DNA of 6,044 bases. It comes from an uncultured Clostridia bacterium (GTDB lineage Bacteria; Bacillota_A; Clostridia; Oscillospirales; Oscillospiraceae). The position numbers and the translations under genes were made by a program. Under the pieces are notes generated by a model. It saw only the letters and a program-made list of their open reading frames with translations, was not told the origin of the DNA and made no database searches. Shown here piece by piece: positions 1 to 5,813 of the stretch; the first letter of the stretch is position 1; every line of letters starts with the position of its first letter. Location: assembly GCA_947307505.1 (NCBI GenBank), contig CAMZJG010000071.1, positions 1 to 6,044 of the forward strand, given 5' to 3'.

Positions 1-13
1 TCTTATCCGCTTC

Positions 14-26
14 CGCTTGACAAGCG
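14..26. other. Small hairpin after the desulfurase gene
   Basis: CGCTT and AAGCG form a 5-bp stem with a 3-nt loop, 14 bp beyond the desulfurase stop codon. No T-run follows within the window, so it is not a convincing terminator. What comes next is beyond the edge. Confidence 0.25.
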
Positions 27-40
27 ATTTCCGCGTTTGG

Positions 41-1168
41 TCATAAGTTTTCCAGCGCTTTTGCCAGCCTGCGCACGTGGCTCTCCCGGCTGAAGGCGGA
101 CAGGCTCATGCGCACCGTGCCTTCCTTCCCCGTTCCCGCCGTGTCGTGGGCCAAGGGGGCGCAGTGGAGCCCCGCCCGCAGGGAAAAGCCCCGCTCCGCC
201 AGCCGCTCCGCCGCCGTCTCGCAGTCCATGTCCTTCACCTGAAAGGAGAGGACGCCGCCCTGGCAAAAAGGTTCCGCTGCCGCGAAGACCCGAAGCCGGG
301 GGTTCTCCCCCAGGAGCTCCGCCGCCAGACGGACGAGCTTCACCTCATGTGCCAGGATGGTCTCCGGCCCCAGACGCCTCACGAACTCCAGACCTGCCCG
401 CAGGCCGGCGATGCCGGGCATATTATGGGTGCCCGCCTCCAGCCGGTCCGGCAGCCAGTCGGGCATTTCCGGTTCCCTGGGGCTGCTGCCCGAACCGCCC
501 TCCATCAGGGTCCGGATGCGCCTGTCCCCGGGTTGTTTTCCGCAGAGCAGCAGGCCTGTGCCCTGGGGGCCGTACAGTCCCTTATGCCCGGGCATGGCCA
601 CAAAGGCCGCATTCCATACCTCCGGCCTCAGGGGCAGGACGCCGGCGCTCTGGGAGGCGTCCACGATCAGCGGGATCCCCCGCTCTTCGCAGAGGGCGGC
701 GATCTCCTCCACCGGCTGGATGCAGCCGAATACGTTGGAGACGTGGTTCACCACCGCCAGCGCCGCCCCCTGATCCAGTTCCCGCCGGTAGGCCTCCGCC
801 GCCGCAGCCGGGTCGAAGGGCGGGGCCGCGGCCACCCGGATCCTGGCATCCAGCCCTCGGAGGGGCCGGAGCACCGAGTTGTGCTCATAGCCGGAGATCA
901 CCACCCGCTCCCCGGGACGGGCCAGGGCCTTGATGGCGATGTTCAGACCGTGGGTGGCGTTCTGGCAGAAGACCACCCGCTCCGGCTCCGATAAACCGAA
1001 AAGAGCCGCCGCCGTTTCCCGGCAGCGGTACGCTTCCTCCGCCGCCGCCATAGCGGCGGGATATCCTCCCCTGCCGGGACTGGCCAGGGTCAGCATGGCC
1101 CGCTCCACCGCCCGGTAAACGGCGGCAGGCTTCTGCAGCGTGGTGGCGGCGTTGTCCAGATAGATCAC
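41..1168 (-). CDS. Cysteine desulfurase-like class V PLP-dependent aminotransferase
   Basis: This is a 375-residue fold-type I PLP enzyme of the NifS/SufS/CsdA superfamily, expected to take sulfur (or selenium) from cysteine (or selenocysteine) as an enzyme persulfide in the cytoplasm. The N-terminus MIYLDNAATT is typical. PLP-site features are ATHGLN (71-76), EH at 95-96, D170 and Q173 in VDASQSAG, and the Schiff-base lysine K196 in PGHKGLYGP. The candidate catalytic cysteine is C336 in RAGLHCAPLAH, followed by GTVRMSLSAF. This RAGLHCAP pattern fits the EF2568-like family (TIGR01977), which is associated with selenium-dependent molybdenum hydroxylase loci, rather than housekeeping IscS. The start is GTG with GGGAGG 7 nt upstream, and it overlaps the DUF3343 stop by 4 bp, so the two are co-translated. 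The in vivo acceptor is unknown. A selenocysteine lyase activity is also possible. Confidence 0.95.
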   Translation of the reverse strand: MIYLDNAATTLQKPAAVYRAVERAMLTLASPGRGGYPAAMAAAEEAYRCRETAAALFGLSEPERVVFCQNATHGLNIAIKALARPGERVVISGYEHNSVLRPLRGLDARIRVAAAPPFDPAAAAEAYRRELDQGAALAVVNHVSNVFGCIQPVEEIAALCEERGIPLIVDASQSAGVLPLRPEVWNAAFVAMPGHKGLYGPQGTGLLLCGKQPGDRRIRTLMEGGSGSSPREPEMPDWLPDRLEAGTHNMPGIAGLRAGLEFVRRLGPETILAHEVKLVRLAAELLGENPRLRVFAAAEPFCQGGVLSFQVKDMDCETAAERLAERGFSLRAGLHCAPLAHDTAGTGKEGTVRMSLSAFSRESHVRRLAKALENL

Positions 1169-1410
1169 GGCGCCGCCTCCCGAAAGGTTCCGTCCCTCTC
1201 CCTCAGCCAGATCCGGCCCGGTACGAAGTCCGCCTCCCGCAGCTTCTCCAGCGCTTTTTCCAGGTCTCCCCGGCGCAGACGCACGGCATAGGCGCAGCCG
1301 CCGGACCAGGGCGCCCGGGCGGCAGAGGACGGCATCCCCAGGCCGGACAGGAATCGGGCCGCTCGCTGGGCGTAGGTGAGGGAGCGGAGACCGATATAGG
1401 CATCATTCAA
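1165..1410 (-). CDS. DUF3343 domain protein (putative S/Se carrier-like)
   Basis: This is a small protein of 81 residues from the preferred TTG start at 1410. A longer TTG start at 1434 would give 89 but lacks a ribosome-binding site. The family pattern is visible: an N-terminal strand and helix (YIGLRSLTYAQRAARFLSGLG), then the conserved cysteine stretch GGCAYAVRL with a single Cys at residue 39, then a helix GDLEKALEKLREADF. There is no signal peptide or membrane segment. DUF3343 proteins are described as putative sulfur/selenium carrier-like and often sit beside class V cysteine-desulfurase-like enzymes, as here. The stop TGA overlaps the next gene's GTG start (GTGA), implying coupled translation. 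A carrier role for Cys39, taking persulfide or selenium from the desulfurase, is inference. The C-terminus after about residue 62 is not recognisable. Confidence 0.85.
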   Translation of the reverse strand: MNDAYIGLRSLTYAQRAARFLSGLGMPSSAARAPWSGGCAYAVRLRRGDLEKALEKLREADFVPGRIWLRERDGTFREAAP

Positions 1411-1416
1411 CGGGTA

Positions 1417-1423
1417 TTCCCCC
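1417..1423 (-). promoter_or_regulatory. Ribosome-binding site that selects the DUF3343 start
   Basis: GGGGGAA on the minus strand lies 6 nt upstream of the TTG at 1408-1410. The longer in-frame TTG at 1432-1434 has no purine-rich Shine-Dalgarno sequence in front of it. This favours the shorter protein. Confidence 0.5.
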
Positions 1424-1461
1424 AATTCACGCAAGAATGGGCATGACCGGAAAGGAAAAGA

Positions 1462-1490
1462 GCGGGAGGCGGCCCGAGACCGCTGCCCGC
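1462..1490 (-). terminator. Leader hairpin with T-rich tail upstream of the DUF3343 gene (terminator or attenuator)
   Basis: On the minus strand GCGGG pairs with CCCGC, then there is a 2x2 internal loop (CA/CT), then GCGG pairs with CCGC around a 7-nt loop. The 3' side continues TCTTTTCCTTTCC. The shape is that of an intrinsic terminator with an interrupted T-run. It lies about 50 bp upstream of the preferred DUF3343 start (1410). It could block stray transcription coming out of the repeats, or act as an attenuator in the leader. No alternative antiterminator pairing was established. Confidence 0.4.
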
Positions 1491-1512
1491 CCCGAATCGG
1501 ATCCTTCTCCTC

Positions 1513-1527
1513 CCGGCGTCCTGCCGG
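1513..1527. other. Small perfect hairpin between array and leader hairpin
   Basis: CCGGC and GCCGG form a 5-bp stem with a 5-nt loop, about 22 bp downstream of the array in the gene direction. It could be part of the untranslated leader of the DUF3343 gene. No known riboswitch consensus was recognised. Confidence 0.25.
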
Positions 1528-1548
1528 TCCATCCTATGCCCCGACCAA

Positions 1549-1630
1549 ATGAATTGCGCCTGTCGGCGCGTGAAATGTTCCCTCGGAACATGAATGGACG
1601 CTTCGCGTCATGAATTGCCCTGCTGGGCAT
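1549..1630. repeat. Tandem array of four ~20-bp units with covarying hairpins
   Basis: Four units start at 1550, 1571, 1591 and 1611 (spacing 21, 20, 20). Each opens with a conserved linker close to TGAAT and then carries a different perfect hairpin: GCGCC-TGTC-GGCGC (1556-1569), ATGTTCC-CTC-GGAACAT (1575-1591), GACGC-TTC-GCGTC (1597-1609) and TGCCC-TGCT-GGGCA (1616-1629). The linkers are alike and the stems are not, yet both halves of each stem match. The structure is therefore conserved rather than the stem sequence. This is not a CRISPR array, since there are no identical repeats and the variable parts are only stems. Read on the minus strand, three of the four loops are GAA, GAG and GACA closed by C-G. 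Function is unknown. Confidence 0.75.
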
Positions 1631-1645
1631 GTGGGACAGAGAATA

Positions 1646-1787
1646 AGGCTCACTCGGAGGAAGAGCTGGCGCGGAGCGCCGGAGGGAGTGCCGCTCATAG
1701 AAGCTATGTCGTAAGAGCTGCTTGTCGTCACGCTCCCTCCGTCTTCGCCGCTTTGCGGCGGATCCACCTCCCTCGGAGAGGGAGGCT
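1646..1787. repeat. Composite palindromic element (MITE/REP-like), 142 bp
   Basis: The element is a large imperfect inverted repeat. Its ends read AGGCTCACTC on the left and, reversed, AGCCTCCCTC on the right (8 of 10 match). The right arm has a perfect 8-bp hairpin CCTCCCTC-GGA-GAGGGAGG (1767-1785) and a 6-bp hairpin CGCCGC-TTT-GCGGCG (1746-1760). The left arm mirrors this with a degraded outer hairpin and a CTGGCGC-GGA-GCGCCGG hairpin (1666-1682). The innermost arms GGAGGGAGTG (1681-1690) and CGCTCCCTCC (1731-1740) pair over 10 bp with one wobble. They enclose a 40-nt core with hairpin CATAG-AAG-CTATG (1696-1708). There is no transposase, so it is non-autonomous if mobile. From general familiarity it resembles dispersed intergenic repeats of gut Clostridia, but I cannot verify copy number. 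Confidence 0.7.
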
Positions 1788-1795
1788 GAACATGA

Positions 1796-1817
1796 GGGAA
1801 TCCGAAGCATCGTTCCC
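1796..1817. other. Small bulged hairpin beside the palindromic element
   Basis: GGGAA pairs with TTCCC, with an inner CGA/TCG stem around loop AGCA and a 2-nt bulge. It sits just outside the end of the composite palindromic element. It may be a degenerate part of that element or chance. Confidence 0.25.
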
Positions 1818-1867
1818 CGATATTTCGCAGCTGACGGCCAGATCAATATTATGTCAACCTATGGGAG

Positions 1868-1893
1868 AAAAAAAGCCCGGCGTACAGCCAGGC
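1868..1893 (-). terminator. Intrinsic terminator of lon
   Basis: On the minus strand, 21 bp after the lon stop, GCCTGGC and GCCGGGC form a 7-bp stem (one T/G wobble) with loop TGTAC. A run of seven T follows directly (plus-strand A at 1868-1874). This is a textbook rho-independent terminator. It separates the clpX/lon transcript from the repeats and the downstream gene pair. Confidence 0.9.
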
Positions 1894-1914
1894 CTCTGCC
1901 TCTATTCCTTTTTT

Positions 1915-4341
1915 TCAGCTTACCGTGGGTCTGGGCTGGTCGTTCCGTCCCTCCCGCTCCTGCACGGGGGCAGGCGCTTCCGGCTGCTTCTCCTCCGGCT
2001 TCCAGGGCTGGACGCCGGTGAAATCCAGTGCGGTGTGGAGCACATCGTCGATATGCCGGGCGGTGACGAACTGCAGGGCGCCCCGTACATCCGGGTCGAT
2101 CTCCGCCAGATCCGCTTCGTTCTCCGCGGGGATGAGCACGGTCTTCACCCCTGCCCGCAGGGCGGCCATGGTCTTCTCCTTCAGGCCGCCGATGGCCAGG
2201 ATCCGGCCCCGGAGGGTGATCTCCCCGGTCATGGCCAGGTCTCCCCGAAGGGGCGCTCCGGTGAGGGCGGAGATCATGGCCAGGGTGATGGTGATGCCCG
2301 CGCTGGGGCCGTCCTTGGGCACGCCCCCCTCGGGGAAATGGATGTGGATATCCTTCTTCCGGTAGAACTCCGGATCGATGCCCAGGATGGCGGCACGGCT
2401 GCGGATATAGCTCAGGCCCGCCTGGGCGGATTCCTGCATCACCTTCCCCAGGTTGCCGGTGAGCTCCAGACGGCCGGTGCCCTCCATCACATTCACTTCC
2501 ACGTCCAGGGTGACGCCCCCCACGCTGGTCCAGGCCAGGCCCCGGGCCAGGCCCACGGCGGGCTCCAGCCGCTTTTCCTCCGGCTTGTACCGCCGGACGC
2601 CCAGGAACTTTTCCAGGTCGGAGGCCTTGACGCCCACGCTCTTGCCTTCCCCTTCCACCAGGCGCATGGCGGCCTTGCGGCATACCGCCGCCAGCTCCCG
2701 CTCCAGCATGCGCACGCCGGATTCCTCCGTCCAGCCGGAGATGATCTCCCGGATGGCGGTGTCGCCGATCCGCAGCTCCCGGGCCTTCAGGCCATGGCGC
2801 TTCCGCTGCTTGGGCAGCAGGTGGTCCTTGGCGATATGCAGCTTCTCCTCGTCGGTATAGCTGCTGAGCTCGATGATCTCCATCCGGTCCATCAGAGGCC
2901 GGGGAATGGTCCCTGTGGTGTTGGCGGTGGTGATGAACAGCACATCGGAGAGGTCGAAGGGCACCTCCAGGTAATGATCCCGGAAGCTGCTGTTCTGCTC
3001 GGAGTCCAGAGCCTCCAGCATGGCGGCGGAGGGATCTCCCCGGTAATCGCTGCCCAGCTTGTCGATCTCATCCAGCAGGAGCACCGGGTTCCGGCTCCCC
3101 GCCTGGGCGACGGCGGTCATGATCCGGCCGGGCATGGCTCCCACGTAGGTCTTCCGGTGGCCCCGGATCTCCGCCTCATCGTGGATGCCCCCCAGGCTGA
3201 TGCGGCCCAGCTTCCGGCCCAGGGCCCGGGCGATGCTCTTGCCGATGGAGGTCTTGCCGGTGCCCGGAGGCCCCACCAGGCAAAGGATGGTCCCCTTCAG
3301 GTCGGGTGCCAGCTGCCGGACGGCCACGAATTCCAGGATCCGTTCCTTTACCTTCTCCAGCCCGTAGTGGTCCTCGTCCAGGATCCGGCGGGTCTGCTCC
3401 ACGTTGTAGCAATCCTCGGTCTCCGTGTTCCAGGGAAGGCCCAGGACCGTATCCAGCCAGGTGCGCAGCACGGCCGCCTCGGAGGAGGCGAAGCCCTGAC
3501 GGGCCAGGCGGTTCAGCTCCTTGCGCAGCTTTTCCTTCACTTCGTCGGAGGCCTCCAGAGCGTCGATCCGCTCCGTGTACTCGTCCATTTCGGAGGCGGC
3601 CTCCTGCTCCTCGTCCATCCCCAGTTCCATCTGGATGGTGCGCATCTGCTCCCGCAGGATCCCCTCCCGCTGGGCAGCGGCCAGCCTTCCCTGGGTCTTG
3701 CGCTGGATCTGCTCCTCCACCTCCAGCACAGCGATCTCATGGGTGAGCATCTCGTCCAGAAGCTCCAGACGCCGAACGGGCTCCGCCTCGTCCAGGAGCT
3801 GCTGCCGGTCCTCAGGCAGCAGCCGCAGGGTCTGGCCCAGATAGTCCGCGATATAACCGGGGCTGTGGTGCCCGGCGATGCCCCCCAGAAAATCCGGATG
3901 GTTCTCCGGCAGGAGCTCGGTGAGATGGGCCATCAGGCCCCGGGTGCGGCGGATCAGCGCCTCCCGGTACCCCGGGCTCTCCGCGCTCTCCTGCTCCTCC
4001 TGCTGCCGGACCTCCGCCCGGTAATAGGGGATATGCTCCAGCACCCGCCGAAGCTCGGCCCGGTACATACCCTTCACCAGGACCCGCACCCCGCCCCCCG
4101 GGATGCGGAGGATCTGCCGGATCTCCGCCACCGTGCCCACCTTGAAGAGCTCGTTTTCCTCCGGCTCCTCCGCCTCGGGGTCGGACTGGCAGAGCAGATA
4201 GATCCGCCGGTCCCCGTCCATGGCGGCGTTCATGGCGGCGATGGAAAGGGGCCGCTCCAGATCGAAATTCAGCATCATGTCCGGGAAGACATGCAGCCCC
4301 CGGAGGGGGATCATGGGCAGCTGTTCCATTCTTTCGTTCAT
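1915..4341 (-). CDS. lon: Lon protease (endopeptidase La)
   Basis: This encodes 808 residues of an ATP-dependent AAA+ serine protease that degrades misfolded and selected regulatory proteins in the cytoplasm. The substrate-binding LonN domain begins at about residue 8 (LPMIPLRGLHVFP) and extends to about 200. A charged helical linker with EGILREQMRTIQ follows. The ATPase has Walker A GPPGTGKT (357-364), Walker B LLLDEIDK (D424, E425), sensor-1 N474, a candidate arginine finger R486 and sensor-2 R544 in GVRMLER. The protease domain has the Ser/Lys dyad S680 (PKDGPSAG) and K723 (GGLKEK), spaced as in E. coli S679/K722. The protein ends in a Pro/Glu-rich tail (about 779-808), making it some 25-35 residues longer than typical E. 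coli or Bacillus Lon. The ATG is preceded by AAGGAG with 7-nt spacing, which fixes the start. An intrinsic terminator follows the stop. Confidence 0.98.
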   Translation of the reverse strand: MNERMEQLPMIPLRGLHVFPDMMLNFDLERPLSIAAMNAAMDGDRRIYLLCQSDPEAEEPEENELFKVGTVAEIRQILRIPGGGVRVLVKGMYRAELRRVLEHIPYYRAEVRQQEEQESAESPGYREALIRRTRGLMAHLTELLPENHPDFLGGIAGHHSPGYIADYLGQTLRLLPEDRQQLLDEAEPVRRLELLDEMLTHEIAVLEVEEQIQRKTQGRLAAAQREGILREQMRTIQMELGMDEEQEAASEMDEYTERIDALEASDEVKEKLRKELNRLARQGFASSEAAVLRTWLDTVLGLPWNTETEDCYNVEQTRRILDEDHYGLEKVKERILEFVAVRQLAPDLKGTILCLVGPPGTGKTSIGKSIARALGRKLGRISLGGIHDEAEIRGHRKTYVGAMPGRIMTAVAQAGSRNPVLLLDEIDKLGSDYRGDPSAAMLEALDSEQNSSFRDHYLEVPFDLSDVLFITTANTTGTIPRPLMDRMEIIELSSYTDEEKLHIAKDHLLPKQRKRHGLKARELRIGDTAIREIISGWTEESGVRMLERELAAVCRKAAMRLVEGEGKSVGVKASDLEKFLGVRRYKPEEKRLEPAVGLARGLAWTSVGGVTLDVEVNVMEGTGRLELTGNLGKVMQESAQAGLSYIRSRAAILGIDPEFYRKKDIHIHFPEGGVPKDGPSAGITITLAMISALTGAPLRGDLAMTGEITLRGRILAIGGLKEKTMAALRAGVKTVLIPAENEADLAEIDPDVRGALQFVTARHIDDVLHTALDFTGVQPWKPEEKQPEAPAPVQEREGRNDQPRPTVS

Positions 4342-4430
4342 TCTGATTCTCCTTTCCTGGGAGAAGATAACCGCGCTGCCGGCAGGACCGGCCGATACAG
4401 CTCCCCGCAGACAGGGACCTGGGCCGGGCC

Positions 4431-4443
4431 GCCGCAGCGCGGC
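4431..4443 (-). other. Small hairpin in the clpX-lon gap
   Basis: GCCGC and GCGGC form a 5-bp stem with a 3-nt loop about 14 bp after the clpX stop. A separate 10-bp perfect palindrome CTGCCGGCAG lies at 4376-4385. Neither is followed by a T-run, so neither looks like an intrinsic terminator. I found no convincing -35/-10 pair, CIRCE element or CtsR box in the 116-bp gap. Read-through from clpX into lon is therefore plausible but unproven. Confidence 0.25.
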
Positions 4444-4457
4444 TCATGCCGGGATGT

Positions 4458-5720
4458 TCAGCCGGCCAGCTCGGGCTTGTTCCGGGTGATCACCGGCGCC
4501 CCGGTGCCCCGGATGCAGTCCCCTGTGATCTCCACGGCGGTGATCTCCGGGTCGGAGGGGATCTCATACATGATCTCCAGCATCACCCGCTCCATGATGC
4601 TCCTGAGACCCCGGGCCCCCAGGTCCATCTCCAGGGCCTGGTCCGCCACCGCCTCCAGGGCGTCCTGGGTGAAGGTGAGCTCCACATTGTCGTACCGCAT
4701 CAGCGCCTGATACTGCTTGGTCAGGCTGTTCTTGGGCTGGGTGAGGATCTGGATCAGGTTATCCCGGTCCAGGCCGTGGAGCGGGGTGATCACCGGCAGT
4801 CTGCCCACCAGCTCCGGGATCAGGCCGTATTTCAGGATATCGTGGGGCTGCACGTTCTGGAGGATCGCTCCCACATCCTTCTTCGTCCGGCTGGCTACGT
4901 CCCCGCCGAAGCCGATGGTCGCCTTGCTCATGCGGCTCTCGATGATCTGCTCCAGGCCCGCAAAGGCGCCGCCGCAGATAAAGAGGATATTCTTGGTATC
5001 CACCTGGATGAACTCCTGGTGAGGATGCTTCCGTCCCCCCTGGGGCGGCACATTGGCTACCGTGCCCTCCAGGATCTTCAGCAGGGCCTGCTGTACGCCC
5101 TCGCCGCTCACGTCCCGGGTGATGGAAACGTTCTCGCTTTTCCGGGAGACCTTATCCAGCTCGTCGATATAGATGATACCCCGTTCCGCCTGTTCCACGT
5201 CGTAATCCGCCGCCTGGAGGAGCCGGAGAAGGATGTTCTCCACATCGTCTCCCACGTAGCCCGCCTCCGTCAGGGTGGTGGCGTCCGCGATGGCAAAGGG
5301 CACCTGCAGGAGCTTCGCCAGGGTCTGGGCAAACAGGGTCTTGCCGGAACCGGTGGGGCCCAGGAGCAGGATATTGCTCTTCTGCAGCTCCACGTCCTCG
5401 TCCTCGCCCCCGTGAAGGATGCGCTTATAGTGGTTGTAGACCGCAACGGAAAGAGCGATCTTGGCCCGCTCCTGTCCGATGATATACTGATCCAGAAAGC
5501 TCTTGATCTCCCCGGGGGTGGGCAGGCTGCCGTTCTCCCCCAGCAGCCCGGCCTCCTTGGGACGGACGGGGAGGGTCATATCGTCCTGCATGATCCGCAC
5601 GCAGGCGCTGACGCATTCGTTGCAGATAAAGGCGTTGCGGCCCGCGAAGATCCGGGTCACATCGTCCTGGGATTTGCCGCAGAAGGAGCATCTGGCAATA
5701 TGCTTTTCATCCATTTTCAT
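4458..5720 (-). CDS. clpX: ClpX, AAA+ unfoldase subunit of ClpXP protease
   Basis: This encodes a 420-residue protein, normal for ClpX, the hexameric ATPase that recognises, unfolds and threads substrates into ClpP. The N-terminal zinc-binding domain has C11, C14, C33 and C36 (CSFC...CNEC). The AAA+ module shows Walker A GPTGSGKT (121-128), pore-1 loop GYVG (154-157), Walker [10 protein letters not shown] (D186, E187), the SGEGVQQ pore-2 region (205-211), RKH loop (230-232), ClpP-docking IGF loop (269-271), arginine finger R307 in ELVGR and sensor-2 R370 in GAR. All key motifs are intact. The start is ambiguous. ATG at 5720 has GGAG 9 nt upstream, while an in-frame ATG at 5714 (two residues shorter, starting MDEKHI) has AGAGG 7 nt upstream. 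It lies between clpP and lon on the same strand, the common Firmicute arrangement. Its stop is 116 bp before the lon start. Confidence 0.98.
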   Translation of the reverse strand: MKMDEKHIARCSFCGKSQDDVTRIFAGRNAFICNECVSACVRIMQDDMTLPVRPKEAGLLGENGSLPTPGEIKSFLDQYIIGQERAKIALSVAVYNHYKRILHGGEDEDVELQKSNILLLGPTGSGKTLFAQTLAKLLQVPFAIADATTLTEAGYVGDDVENILLRLLQAADYDVEQAERGIIYIDELDKVSRKSENVSITRDVSGEGVQQALLKILEGTVANVPPQGGRKHPHQEFIQVDTKNILFICGGAFAGLEQIIESRMSKATIGFGGDVASRTKKDVGAILQNVQPHDILKYGLIPELVGRLPVITPLHGLDRDNLIQILTQPKNSLTKQYQALMRYDNVELTFTQDALEAVADQALEMDLGARGLRSIMERVMLEIMYEIPSDPEITAVEITGDCIRGTGAPVITRNKPELAG

Positions 5721-5738
5721 TCCTCTTCGCTCCGTTCA

Positions 5739-5752
5739 GACCCAACCGGGTC
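5739..5752 (-). other. Small GC hairpin in the clpX leader
   Basis: GACCC and GGGTC form a perfect 5-bp stem with a 4-nt loop, a few bases upstream of the clpX ribosome-binding sequences at 5722-5733. It could modulate clpX translation or simply be chance in GC-rich DNA. No known regulator site was recognised in it. Confidence 0.25.
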
Positions 5753-5761
5753 AGATCCAAC

Positions 5762-5804
5762 GAGAAAAGCAGAGGCCGAGCCACCGGCACGGCCGCTGCT
5801 TCTC
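5762..5804 (-). terminator. Hairpin between clpP and clpX, possible attenuator or weak terminator
   Basis: A long imperfect stem starts 10 bp after the clpP stop. On the minus strand AGCAG pairs with CTGCT, then there is one C/T mismatch, then GGCCG pairs with CGGCC around an 11-nt loop (5768-5800). Outside this, GAGA pairs with TCTC across a 2-nt bulge. The 3' side runs into TTTTCTC, a short broken T-run. This fits partial termination, which would give more clpP than clpX transcript, or an mRNA-stabilising 3' structure. The T-run is too poor to call it a strong terminator. No CtsR-type heptad repeat or CIRCE element is seen in this gap. Confidence 0.45.
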
Positions 5805-5813
5805 AAAAACAGG

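Larger units (their letters stand above)
1411..1914. other. About 500-bp gene-free region filled with hairpin-forming repeats
   Basis: No open frame here resembles a protein. Frames that cross it run through inverted repeats or are antisense extensions of neighbouring genes. Read from lon toward the DUF3343 gene, it contains the lon terminator, a small hairpin (1796-1817), a composite palindromic element (1646-1787), a four-unit hairpin array (1549-1630), another small hairpin (1513-1527) and a leader hairpin (1462-1490). A perfect TTGACA lies on the minus strand at 1852-1857, but no acceptable -10 follows at 16-18 bp. No promoter for the downstream genes was identified with confidence. Confidence 0.8.

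Noticed and set aside
77..994. Plus-strand open frames opposite the desulfurase gene.
   Set aside because: They are antisense to a clear PLP enzyme with all its motifs, and their translations are Arg/Pro/Gly-rich without domains.
1549..1787. A CRISPR array or tandem direct-repeat locus.
   Set aside because: There are no identical repeats of CRISPR length and no unrelated spacers. The variable parts are hairpin stems, and no cas gene is nearby.
1427..1846. A 139-codon minus-strand open frame across the lon-DUF3343 gap.
   Set aside because: It runs through both structured repeat families, has Arg/Ser-rich low-complexity sequence with no recognisable domain, and overlaps features explained by inverted repeats.
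1829..1857. A sigma-A promoter with perfect TTGACA (minus strand 1857-1852) for the DUF3343 gene.
   Set aside because: At the normal spacing the -10 would be TCAGCT, which does not match TATAAT. No alternative -10 fits at 16-18 bp. The weaker CATAAT that overlaps it has no -35.
4342..4457. Heat-shock operator (CIRCE or CtsR box) ahead of lon.
   Set aside because: Neither the TTAGCACTC/GAGTGCTAA inverted repeat nor GGTCAAA-type heptads occur in this gap or in the clpP-clpX gap.
1594..4710. A 1038-codon open frame on the plus strand opposite lon and part of clpX.
   Set aside because: It is the antisense shadow of strongly conserved genes in GC-rich DNA. The translation is low-complexity (G, L, Q, P, H rich), shows no family motif, and starts inside the repeat region.
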